The position numbers and the translations under genes were made by a program. A stretch of 64,000 nucleotides of DNA from Tolypothrix brevis GSE-NOS-MK-07-07A. GTDB taxonomy: Bacteria; Cyanobacteriota; Cyanobacteriia; Cyanobacteriales; Nostocaceae. The notes under the pieces are model-generated. The model searched no databases. It saw nothing but the letters and a program-made list of their open reading frames with translations, and was not told the origin of the DNA. The stretch is from the NCBI GenBank assembly GCA_019358985.1, contig JAHHIJ010000012.1, positions 62,001 to 126,000 of the forward strand. Reading direction: 5' to 3'. This document shows, piece after piece, positions 47,645 to 56,983 of this stretch. How positions within the stretch are numbered: position 1 is the stretch's first letter; every line of letters starts with the position of its first letter.

Positions 47645-50416
47645 ATGATGACTACTACATTAGACCCTCAAGAGCTATTCTCTCAGAAAATATATTGGTT
47701 AAATCAGCTTTCTGGAGAATTATCAGAAACAAATATTATACAGGACTATGTAAGACCAACCCAGTACACTGGGAAAAATGGAAGTTATTATTTTGAGTTA
47801 CCCAATTATTTGTCCGAGGAAATCACCAAGTTAGGGAAAGGGTCTGATTTTTTATTGTATCTAATCCTTTTATCTGCATTTAAAGTTCTGTTACGAGGAT
47901 ATAGTAGGAATAATGACCTTATCATTGGGATACCAGTTTACAAGAAAATAAATGATGTTAACCTAGATTACTTGGATGATAGTAAACTGATTCCCTTGCG
48001 AACTCAGTTACATAAGGAGATGACATTTAAAGATGTTTTCATTCAAGTTAAAGATAATTTAATTCAGGCATATAGCCATCAGGACTATTGCTTTGATGAG
48101 TTAATTAGTTTATTCGATTTACCTCAAGCAGAGAATCGGAACTCATTATTTGATATAGTTATACTTTTAGAAAGTATTCACAGTAAACATGATGCACTAA
48201 AAAATAATAATGATATCACTATTTCTTTTGCTGTTAAACATGGTAAAATCAATGGCTATATAGATTATAACGAAATCATTTTTAATAACGAAAATATAAA
48301 ATCCATCATTAAATCCTATACGAATACAATAAGGAGTATTGTCAATAATATCAACATTAAGATATCAGACTTTGAGTTTTTGAATGATTTCGATAAGCAG
48401 AAAATAATTCAAGAATTTAATAACAACGCCAAAGAATATCCAATTGATAAGACAATAAATGATTTATTTGAGCAACAGGTAAGAAAAACTCCAAATAATA
48501 TAGCGGTAGTTGATGGACAAATAAAACTAACTTATCAAGAGTTAAATGAAAAAGCTAACCAGTTAGCTGTAATGCTACGTCAACTAGGACTCAGGAAAGG
48601 TGAGTTTGTCGGTATATTTAAAGACCGCGATATAAATTTTCCGATTGCGATTCTGGCTACATATAAGGCTGGTGGTGCTTACGTACCAATTGATAGCAAT
48701 TATCCATCAAACAGAATCGAATATATGTTATCTAATAGCGAAGTTAAGTTTCTTTTTACTGATACTTCATTATTAACTGCTTTAGGGGACTTAAAAGATA
48801 ACTGCTCTCAATTAAAATCGATTATTTGTTTAGACGGGATTATTCCTGAAAGCATAAAACTAAATCAAAATCAGGAATTAACAATATACGATAGGCTTGA
48901 TTTTATTAACCTTCCCACAAACAATCTAGAGTTAATAAATGATGCTAGTGACCCAGCTTACATGCTCTATACCTCCGGCTCCACGGGACTACCCAAAGGA
49001 GCGATAGTTAGACATGATGGTGCAGTTAACCATATTTATGCCCAATTTGATGAGTTGGAATTGAACGAGGAGTTTTGTTTTCTGCAAAGTGCCCCTTCTT
49101 CAACTGATATTTCCGTTTGGCAGTTTTTAGCACCTCTTTTAATAGGCGGAAGGACTGTAATAGTAGATATTGAAACTGTTACTATTCCTGAAAAACTACT
49201 TCAAGTGCTTAAAGCAGAAAAGATAACAGTTGTTGAATTAGTACCAGCATTATTTGGGGGATTGCTTGAACATACTTCGAGGCTACCAAATAAAGAAAGA
49301 GAATTGCCTAATTTGAAATGGATGATGGTTGTAGGGGAACCTGTATCAGTCAATTGGGTAAATAAGTGGCTTGAGATATATCCCGAAATCAAAATTGTTA
49401 ACGCTTATGGTCCGACGGAAGCTGCGGATGATATTACCCAGTTTATTGTTGATCAGCCCTTACTAGAAAATCAGCGAACTATTCCGATTGGGAAACCCCT
49501 AGCAAACTTAAATCTTTATATCCTGGACGAGGAAATGAAATTATTGCCAATTGGTGCTCCAGGAGAGATTTGTGTATCGGGAATTGGTGTAGGTGCTGGT
49601 TACTGGAAAAACGAAGAAAAAACTAAATTCAGCTTTGTTCCGAATCCGTTTATAGATGTTGCAGATGCGAGTAAGAAGTTACCAGCAAATCGTGTTGATT
49701 TAATTTATAAAACTGGAGATTTAGGCAGGTGGCTTCCCGATGGGAATATTGAATTTCTCGGACGCATTGATCATCAGGTAAAAATCCGTGGTTTTCGGGT
49801 TGAGTTGGGAGAGATTGAGGCATTTTTACTGCAACACGATGCTGTGAAAGAAGTTGTGGTTGTAGTTAGGGAGGATGATCCTGGTGATAAACGCTTGGTT
49901 GCTTATTTCGTACCTAAATCTGAGTTTTATCAGGATACCTTAGCAAATAGCGAGCTAGTTCAACAGTTACGTGATTTTCTTCAAGAAAAGCTACCAGGAC
50001 ATATGGTACCTTCTGCGATTGTACAGCTAGAAGTATTACCCTTAGCTCCTAGTGGAAAAATAGACCGCGCTGTATTACCCGTACCAAGTTACAATCAGGA
50101 GTCAAAACTAGGCTTTGTTGCACCTCGCACTCCCACGGAGCAGATAGTTGCTGATATTTGGGGTCAGGTATTAAAGCAAGAGCATATCGGTATTCACGAT
50201 AATTTCTTTGATTTGGGTGGACATTCTTTACTCGCAACTCAAGTCATCTCTCGATTGCGGGAAGCCTTTAAGATTGAGTTACCTTTACGCAGTTTGTTTG
50301 AGTCCCCAACCGTTGCTCAATTGGTAGAACAGATCGAGAAGATGCTGACAGTTCAACAACTACAGATGGTTTCAACGAATGGGTTAGACAATGACCGTGA
50401 GGAGATAGAATTATGA
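47645..50416 (+). CDS. NRPS module: truncated C - A (basic residue, probably DABA) - PCP
   Basis: 923 aa. Residues 1-250 correspond to only the C-terminal half of a condensation domain (W-N-QLSGEL, LLSAFKVLLRGYSRNNDLIIGIP). There is no HHxxxDG, so this half cannot catalyse condensation. The A domain spans about 280-800 (YTSGSTGLPKG near 441, NAYGPTEAADD) and the PCP has LGGHSLLATQ near 856. The pocket reads D-I-W-E-M-V-A-D-D-K. Glu at position 278 and Asp at 331 recall the diaminobutyrate code DVGEISSIDK and suggest a basic side chain. Together with the aminotransferase gene just upstream, diaminobutyrate is the best guess. It overlaps the next NRPS gene by 4 bp. Confidence 0.88.
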   Translation: MMTTTLDPQELFSQKIYWLNQLSGELSETNIIQDYVRPTQYTGKNGSYYFELPNYLSEEITKLGKGSDFLLYLILLSAFKVLLRGYSRNNDLIIGIPVYKKINDVNLDYLDDSKLIPLRTQLHKEMTFKDVFIQVKDNLIQAYSHQDYCFDELISLFDLPQAENRNSLFDIVILLESIHSKHDALKNNNDITISFAVKHGKINGYIDYNEIIFNNENIKSIIKSYTNTIRSIVNNINIKISDFEFLNDFDKQKIIQEFNNNAKEYPIDKTINDLFEQQVRKTPNNIAVVDGQIKLTYQELNEKANQLAVMLRQLGLRKGEFVGIFKDRDINFPIAILATYKAGGAYVPIDSNYPSNRIEYMLSNSEVKFLFTDTSLLTALGDLKDNCSQLKSIICLDGIIPESIKLNQNQELTIYDRLDFINLPTNNLELINDASDPAYMLYTSGSTGLPKGAIVRHDGAVNHIYAQFDELELNEEFCFLQSAPSSTDISVWQFLAPLLIGGRTVIVDIETVTIPEKLLQVLKAEKITVVELVPALFGGLLEHTSRLPNKERELPNLKWMMVVGEPVSVNWVNKWLEIYPEIKIVNAYGPTEAADDITQFIVDQPLLENQRTIPIGKPLANLNLYILDEEMKLLPIGAPGEICVSGIGVGAGYWKNEEKTKFSFVPNPFIDVADASKKLPANRVDLIYKTGDLGRWLPDGNIEFLGRIDHQVKIRGFRVELGEIEAFLLQHDAVKEVVVVVREDDPGDKRLVAYFVPKSEFYQDTLANSELVQQLRDFLQEKLPGHMVPSAIVQLEVLPLAPSGKIDRAVLPVPSYNQESKLGFVAPRTPTEQIVADIWGQVLKQEHIGIHDNFFDLGGHSLLATQVISRLREAFKIELPLRSLFESPTVAQLVEQIEKMLTVQQLQMVSTNGLDNDREEIEL

Positions 50417-53400
50417 GGACTACGGAAGAATTTTTGTCTTACCTTTGCAGTTTGGATATTAAGCTCTGGGTTGAAGATAATCGCCTACGCTGTAGCGCTC
50501 CCAAGGATTTACTGACACCAGTTATCAAGAAAGAACTAGCTGAACGCAAAGAAGATATTCTTACTTTTTTACGTAATAACAGTGTAGATATAGTTGTTGA
50601 TAAGCAGCTTATTCGCCCAGTCAAACGACTCTTAAATTTACCCTTATCATTTGCCCAACAAAGACTGTGGTTTTTAGCGCAATTGGAGCCAGATAGACCA
50701 TTATACAACATACCTGCTGCCGTTCGCCTAGAGGGGCAGTTAAACTTAGAAGCATTAGAACAAAGTTTTAACGAAATTATTAGCCGTCATGAAGTACTGC
50801 GGACTAATTTTCAAACCAGAGAAGGACAAGCAGTAGCAGTCATTTCAGAAGATAAACCCATAACACTGCCAATATTTGATATTAGCGACCTAGTAGACAA
50901 TCAACAGCAAGCCGAAATTAAGCAACAGCTAGCACAAGCAGCACAACAACCCTTTGACATTAGCAACGACCATCTACTGAGAGTAAAATTATTACGTCTT
51001 GGGGAGCAAGAATATATCGTGCTACTGACCATGCACCACATTGTTTCGGATGGTTGGTCAATCGGCGTATTAGTAGAAGAATTAGCAACACTGTATCAAG
51101 CCTTTTGTCATGGGCAGCCCTCTCCATTACCTAAATTACCAATACAGTATGTAGACTTCGCAGTTTGGCAACGACAATGGCTGCAAGGAGAAGTACTCGA
51201 AACTCAGTTATCTTATTGGTTAAAGCAGTTAGAGAATGCACCAAAAGTATTAGAATTGCCTACAGATTACCCAAGACCAGCAATTCAAACTTACCGTGGT
51301 GCAACCTACTCATTTGAGTTATCAAAAGAACTATCCGCATCCCTGAATAAATTAAGCCAGCAGCAGGGAAGTACTTTATTTATGACGTTGTTAGCAGGTT
51401 TTCAAATACTGCTATGGCGCTATACAGGTCAACAAGACATTGTGGTTGGCTCACCCATTGCTAACCGTAACCGAGGGGAAATAGAAGGGTTGATTGGATT
51501 TTTTATCAATACCCTGGTATTGCGAACTAACTTAGCAGGAAATCCCAGTTTTGAGGAGCTACTAAAACGGGTGCGGGAAGTAGCATTAGAAGCTTATGCA
51601 CATCAGGATTTACCTTTTGAATTGTTAGTTGAGCAACTACAACCACAGCGAGATTTGAGTCATGCAACACTATTTCAAGTGATGTTTACGCTTCAGAATG
51701 CGCCTATGTCTACGTTAGAGTTACCTGGTTTAACTTTAACTCCGCTGGAGAGTGATAGTGACAACGCTCAGTTTGATTTAGGACTGGACATGACAGAAAC
51801 AGCGCAGGGAATATCTGGTATTCTGGTGTACAATACTGATTTATTTGCGGAAAGTTCTATACAAAGAATGGTGGGTCACTTGCAAATGTTGTTGGAGGCC
51901 ATTGTTGCCAATCCAGAGCAGCGGTTGTCAGATTTACCATTGTTGACATTTGAGCAGCATCAATTGTTGCGGGAGTGGAATGATACAGAAATAGAATATC
52001 CCCAGCAAAAATGTATTCATGAATTATTTGCAGCGCAGGTAGAGAAAACACCTGATGCAATAGCTGTAGTATTTGAAGATAAACAGCTAACCTATGGGGA
52101 ACTCAACCAACGGGCTAACCAAGTGGCGCATTATTTGCAGCAGCTAGGAGTAAAACCAGAAGTTTTGGTAGGACTTTGCACGCAACGCTCAATAGAGATG
52201 CTCATTGGGTTGTTAGCCATCCTCAAAGCTGGGGGAACTTACGTACCTATTGACCCAAGCTATCCGCAGCAGCGATTGGCAATGGTGTTAAATGATGCTC
52301 AAATAACAATATTACTCACACAGCAGCACCTCTTAGCAAATCTACCAGCACATACAGCAAAAGTTATCTGCTTAGACAAAGATGTTAGTTGGCAATCAGC
52401 AATCCTACAAAATCCTGTTAATCAAACCACCCCTACAAATCTAGCCTATGTGATTTATACATCAGGCTCTACTGGCACACCCAAGGGCGTGACAATCCAA
52501 CATCAGTCTTTAGTAAACTTTGTCCAAGCGGCAATAATAGAGTATGAAATACAAGCACAAGACCGCATCCTACAATTCGCCTCGATTAGCTTTGATGCTG
52601 CTTGTGAAGAAATCTTTCCTTGTTTGCTGCAAGGTGCAACTTTGGTATTGCGAACTGATGAAATGTTAGCTTCCCTGGCAAGTTTCCATGCAAAATGCCA
52701 GCAGCACTGCGTATCGGTTTTAGATATACCTACTGCCTTTTGGCATCAATTGACCTCAGAACTGGCAACATCAGAACAAATGTTACCAAAATCGCTGCGT
52801 CTAGTGATTATTGGTGGCGAAAAAGCCTTGTCAGACAAACTTAAAACTTGGCAACAACAAGTAGATTCACGCATCCGTTTGATTAATAGCTACGGTCCGA
52901 CGGAAACTACGGTGGTGGCGACAATTTGCGATTTGACAACGCTAGAAGGTATAGTGCCGATTGGGAAACCGATCGCCAATGTACTAACTTATGTTTTAGA
53001 TGCTGATTTGCAACCAGTTCCCATCGGTGTTTGGGGCGAGTTGTACATTGGCGGAGTTGGGGTTGCTAGAGGCTATCTGCATCAACCAGAACTCACAGCC
53101 CAAAAGTTTATCCCAAATCTTTTTAGTGACCAAGCAGGTTCTCGTCTTTATAAAACAGGCGATCGAGTACGCTATCGCAGCGATGGTCAAATTGAATTCA
53201 ACGGTCGTGCTGACAATCAAGTAAAAATTCGCGGCTTCCGCATCGAACTAGGAGAAATCGAAGCACTCATTAACGAACATCCATCTGTTCGGGAAGCTAC
53301 AGTGATTTCTCGCAAAGATGTGTCAGACTTCAAACAATTAGTGGCCTATATAGTTGCAAATACATCTGATGTTGTAAAAGAGCAAACATCAGCAGTTGAT

Positions 53401-55179
53401 TTGAATACTCAACAAGCCTCGCAGTGGCAGGCAGTTTTTGATAACCTCTACAACGAGTTAGACTCACAGCAACAGTTAGGTTTTTATACCAAGGGCTGGG
53501 AAAGTAGCTATACAGGCTTACATTTCCCTGATGAAGAAGTTCGTTCTTGGATGAATCAAACAGTTGAGCGGATATCAGCTTTGCAACCAACCCGTGTATT
53601 AGAGATTGGTTCTGGTGGTAGCGGTTTAATGCTCTTACACTTTGCTCCCCATTGCAGACAATTCTGTGCAACTGACATTTCGCAAAATGCTCTCAACATT
53701 CTCCAACAACAACTGAGCAAATTAGAGCAAGATTTGTCAAAAGTAAGTTTCATCCACAAAGGAGCAGATGACTTTACTGGTATGAGTACAGATACTTTCG
53801 ATGCTGTATTTATAGTCTCGGTTGCTCAATATTTTCCCAGCGTTGACTACTTATTTAAAGTATTGGAAGGTGCTGTAGATGTAGTAGAGCCTGGAGGTTT
53901 TATATTTTTAGGAGATGTTCGCAATTTCAGCTTACTAGAAGCTTTTCACACCTCTGTGCAACTACATAAAGCATCAGACTCTCTCTGTCTGACAAATTTA
54001 CAGCAACTTGTACAAAAGCAAATATTGGCAGAGAAACAGTTAGTTATTGATCCTGCCTTTTTTCTCGCCCTAAAACAGCATATACCTAAGATTAGTCATA
54101 TAGAAATTCATCTGGAACGCGGGCATTTCCATAATGAGTTGACTAAATTTCGCTACGATGTGATTATCCATGTCGGACATGAAATTTATCCGACAGTAGA
54201 TATCTCATGGTTAGATTGGCAGCAAGCAAAGTTGACGCTTCCATCTGTCCGGGAATTACTCATAGAGACTGAGCCGGATATTCTAGGAATTGCTAATGTG
54301 CCTAACGCTCGTGTCGCGCTAGATGTCAAGGCTGTGGAATTACTCAATAACTCCCCAGGTTTGACGACTGTTGGAGAACTACGTCAAGCTCTCCAGACAA
54401 AAGCAACTATTGGCGTAGACCCCGAAGAAATATGGGCTTTGAGTACAGAATTACCCTATATCGTCGATATTCACTGGTTAGATGATAGTGTCGATGGTCA
54501 ATACCAAGTAGTATTTAGAAAGCGCACTTTAGGATCACAGATGCAGCAGATGGTGGTGGCTCCTTTGTGTAGTGAAAAAACAACAAGCTCTCAGACTTGG
54601 AGTGATTTTGCTAATACTCCACTACAGCAAATGTCTAATACTCAGGTTGTATCTCTGTTGCGGCAGCATTTAGAGACGAAGCTACCGAACTACATGATGC
54701 CATCAGCATTTGTGATGCTAGATGCACTACCACTCACACCTAATGGTAAGATTGATCGCAACGCACTACCTGCACCTCATACAATCAGACCGCAATTAGA
54801 AGCAACTTATCAACTACCCCAAACCGAGATTGAAAAAACCATTGCTAGTATCTGGCAAAAAATACTGAATGTTGAGAACGTGGGAATCCATGATAATTTC
54901 TTTGAACTTGGTGGTCATTCATTGCTATCAATTCAGGTTCATAGCAAGTTACAACAATTCTTTCAGCAAGATTTAACCTTGGTGAATATGTTTGAATATC
55001 CGACAATAAGCCAATTGGCTAAATATTTGAGTCAGGAATCTATGCCAGAAAAATCTTTGATACAATATTCTCATAGTTATGAAAGTCGGAAAGCTTCGAC
55101 GCAACGCCGGAAACAGGCGAGAAAAGAACATCGAGCAGCGACTAAGGAAAGGGGAGTTTCGTCCCAATCAGACGAATAA
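50413..55179 (+). CDS. NRPS module C-A-N-methyltransferase-PCP with TubC-type docking domain
   Basis: 1588 aa. Residues 1-52 look like a TubC N-terminal docking domain (EEFLSYLCSLDIKLWVEDNR). The C domain has HHIVSDGW near 208. The A domain has YTSGSTGTPKG near 681 and is split before its last motifs by a SAM-dependent N-methyltransferase (about 1000-1400; VLEIGSGGSGLML near 1061, DVIIHVG). The A10 motif NGKIDRNALP and a PCP (LGGHSLLS near 1498) follow. The pocket reads D-A-E-D-I-G-S-V-V-K, sharing D-A-E and I-G-S-V with lysine-type codes such as DAESIGSVCK, but no confident substrate. The product residue should be N-methylated. The basic tail (RKASTQRRKQARKEHRAATK) may be a docking element. 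Confidence 0.92.
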   Translation: MRTTEEFLSYLCSLDIKLWVEDNRLRCSAPKDLLTPVIKKELAERKEDILTFLRNNSVDIVVDKQLIRPVKRLLNLPLSFAQQRLWFLAQLEPDRPLYNIPAAVRLEGQLNLEALEQSFNEIISRHEVLRTNFQTREGQAVAVISEDKPITLPIFDISDLVDNQQQAEIKQQLAQAAQQPFDISNDHLLRVKLLRLGEQEYIVLLTMHHIVSDGWSIGVLVEELATLYQAFCHGQPSPLPKLPIQYVDFAVWQRQWLQGEVLETQLSYWLKQLENAPKVLELPTDYPRPAIQTYRGATYSFELSKELSASLNKLSQQQGSTLFMTLLAGFQILLWRYTGQQDIVVGSPIANRNRGEIEGLIGFFINTLVLRTNLAGNPSFEELLKRVREVALEAYAHQDLPFELLVEQLQPQRDLSHATLFQVMFTLQNAPMSTLELPGLTLTPLESDSDNAQFDLGLDMTETAQGISGILVYNTDLFAESSIQRMVGHLQMLLEAIVANPEQRLSDLPLLTFEQHQLLREWNDTEIEYPQQKCIHELFAAQVEKTPDAIAVVFEDKQLTYGELNQRANQVAHYLQQLGVKPEVLVGLCTQRSIEMLIGLLAILKAGGTYVPIDPSYPQQRLAMVLNDAQITILLTQQHLLANLPAHTAKVICLDKDVSWQSAILQNPVNQTTPTNLAYVIYTSGSTGTPKGVTIQHQSLVNFVQAAIIEYEIQAQDRILQFASISFDAACEEIFPCLLQGATLVLRTDEMLASLASFHAKCQQHCVSVLDIPTAFWHQLTSELATSEQMLPKSLRLVIIGGEKALSDKLKTWQQQVDSRIRLINSYGPTETTVVATICDLTTLEGIVPIGKPIANVLTYVLDADLQPVPIGVWGELYIGGVGVARGYLHQPELTAQKFIPNLFSDQAGSRLYKTGDRVRYRSDGQIEFNGRADNQVKIRGFRIELGEIEALINEHPSVREATVISRKDVSDFKQLVAYIVANTSDVVKEQTSAVDLNTQQASQWQAVFDNLYNELDSQQQLGFYTKGWESSYTGLHFPDEEVRSWMNQTVERISALQPTRVLEIGSGGSGLMLLHFAPHCRQFCATDISQNALNILQQQLSKLEQDLSKVSFIHKGADDFTGMSTDTFDAVFIVSVAQYFPSVDYLFKVLEGAVDVVEPGGFIFLGDVRNFSLLEAFHTSVQLHKASDSLCLTNLQQLVQKQILAEKQLVIDPAFFLALKQHIPKISHIEIHLERGHFHNELTKFRYDVIIHVGHEIYPTVDISWLDWQQAKLTLPSVRELLIETEPDILGIANVPNARVALDVKAVELLNNSPGLTTVGELRQALQTKATIGVDPEEIWALSTELPYIVDIHWLDDSVDGQYQVVFRKRTLGSQMQQMVVAPLCSEKTTSSQTWSDFANTPLQQMSNTQVVSLLRQHLETKLPNYMMPSAFVMLDALPLTPNGKIDRNALPAPHTIRPQLEATYQLPQTEIEKTIASIWQKILNVENVGIHDNFFELGGHSLLSIQVHSKLQQFFQQDLTLVNMFEYPTISQLAKYLSQESMPEKSLIQYSHSYESRKASTQRRKQARKEHRAATKERGVSSQSDE

Positions 55180-55292
55180 AATCTAGAAAATTAATTAAAG
55201 TTTGCTCTCAACTCTATGAGCATCCAAAAAATCATTACTTTACTCACCAATGGTGAAAGAAAAATACATTAGTAGTTATTTAAGGAAGTCAC

Positions 55293-56936
55293 ATGACATT
55301 AAGTGAAAAAGAAATTTTATCTAAAAGGAATTACTCTCGTTCAGAAAAAGTATTGTCTAATGAGATTGGTGAGTATGTAAAACAAATATTTTCGCCTGTT
55401 CAAGGGAAATCAATTGAAACTCAAATAGATGAAATGGTCGAGGATTTCTCTCAAGCATTTTTAATCGCAGACAGTACAAACACCAATATTGAGATTGAAG
55501 CGATTATCAAAAACTTTGGCGATAGCAAAATACCTGCACAACCTACTAATTTTGAAAGTTACTTTCAATCATTAAATGAAAATGTTGTCGCTCATTCAAT
55601 CCACACCTCTGCGCCACAATTTATCGGTCATATGACCTCGGCGCTTCCTGCTTTTGTGCGTCCTTTAGCCAAACTAATGACAGCAATGAATCAAAACGCT
55701 GTCAAAATAGAAACAGCTAAAGCTTTGAGCTTTTACGAACGTGAGGCTTTAGCAATGATGCATCGGCAAATTTATAATTTATCTGATGTTTTCTACACTC
55801 AGCATATTCAAAATAATCAAAGTACATTAGGAATTTTAGTTTCTGGTGGTACAACAGCCAATATTACGGCTCTATGGTGCGCTCGGAATAGGTCTTTAGG
55901 CGCAAATAACGAGTTTTTAGGTATAGAGAAAGAAGGTTTCAATGCAGCTTTAAATTTTTACGGTTACAAAGGATCAGTTGTAATTGGCTCCGAATTAATG
56001 CACTTTTCTTTTGATAAAGCTGCGGATTTAATGGGCATCAGTACTAAAAACCTAATACGAGTCCCAGTCGATTCTAACAATCGAGTTAATATCAAAGTCT
56101 TACGCCAAGCCGTTGCAGATTGTCATGCCCAAAACTTACATATCATCGCCATTGTTGGTGTTGCTGGAACTACAGATTCTGGTAGCGTTGATCCATTAGA
56201 AGAAATTGCAGAGATAGCCCAAGAAAATAATATACATTTTCATGTGGATGCTGCTTGGGGTGGTCCGATGATATTTTCCCGAAAACATCAACGTAAGCTT
56301 GCTGGAATTGAGAAAGCTGATTCTGTTACCATAGATGGGCATAAACAATTGTATTTGCCAATGGGTATTGGTATGGTATTTTTCCGCGACCCTCATATAG
56401 CTTCTTCGATTGAAAAGCAAGCTAGCTATACCATGCGTAAGGGGTCATTTGATTTAGGTAAGCGTTCTTTAGAAGGTTCTCGACCAGGCATGGCTTTATT
56501 TTTACATGCTGGTCTCAAGCTAATTGGTCTTAATGGATATGAGTTTTTGATTGACGAAGGAATCAGAAAAACTCAATACATGGCTGCGATAATTTCGGCA
56601 ATGTCTGAATTTGAATTATTGGCAGAACCTGATACTAATTTGTTGATTTATCGTTATATTCCAGAGCAATTTAGAGAAGAAATTACCAAGAAACAGTTAT
56701 CTGAGGAAGATAATCAACTTATTAATAGTTTCAATGAACGATTGCAGAAAATGCAGCGCAAAATTGGTAAAACTTTTATCTCACGAACCACAAAAACAAC
56801 TATTTGCTTGGATAAAGAAATTCCCGTAATCGCCATGCGTGCAGTAATTGCCAATCCATTAACTACTGAAGCAGACATTGATGTAGTTTTAAATGATCAG
56901 ATTCAGATTGCTTCAGAAATTTCAATTAGATATTGA
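55293..56936 (+). CDS. PLP-dependent aspartate 1-decarboxylase, PanP-like
   Basis: 547-aa group II PLP decarboxylase. HSIHTSAPQFIGHMTSALP (101-119), MNQNAVKIETAKALS, SGGTTANITALW, HVDAAWGG (317-324) and the PLP lysine Lys351 in TIDGHKQLYLPMG match the PanP group that converts aspartate to beta-alanine. Related decarboxylases act on glutamate or diaminobutyrate, so substrate is not certain. The A domain of the last protein in the window (61643 onward) has a beta-alanine-type pocket start (V-D-W), which favours beta-alanine supply. Decarboxylation of diaminobutyrate to 1,3-diaminopropane is the main alternative, given the EctB-like gene nearby. Confidence 0.88.
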   Translation: MTLSEKEILSKRNYSRSEKVLSNEIGEYVKQIFSPVQGKSIETQIDEMVEDFSQAFLIADSTNTNIEIEAIIKNFGDSKIPAQPTNFESYFQSLNENVVAHSIHTSAPQFIGHMTSALPAFVRPLAKLMTAMNQNAVKIETAKALSFYEREALAMMHRQIYNLSDVFYTQHIQNNQSTLGILVSGGTTANITALWCARNRSLGANNEFLGIEKEGFNAALNFYGYKGSVVIGSELMHFSFDKAADLMGISTKNLIRVPVDSNNRVNIKVLRQAVADCHAQNLHIIAIVGVAGTTDSGSVDPLEEIAEIAQENNIHFHVDAAWGGPMIFSRKHQRKLAGIEKADSVTIDGHKQLYLPMGIGMVFFRDPHIASSIEKQASYTMRKGSFDLGKRSLEGSRPGMALFLHAGLKLIGLNGYEFLIDEGIRKTQYMAAIISAMSEFELLAEPDTNLLIYRYIPEQFREEITKKQLSEEDNQLINSFNERLQKMQRKIGKTFISRTTKTTICLDKEIPVIAMRAVIANPLTTEADIDVVLNDQIQIASEISIRY

Positions 56937-56983
56937 GTTATTTGGTATTAGACAAAAAATAATTTATGAACAGGTTTTGATTT

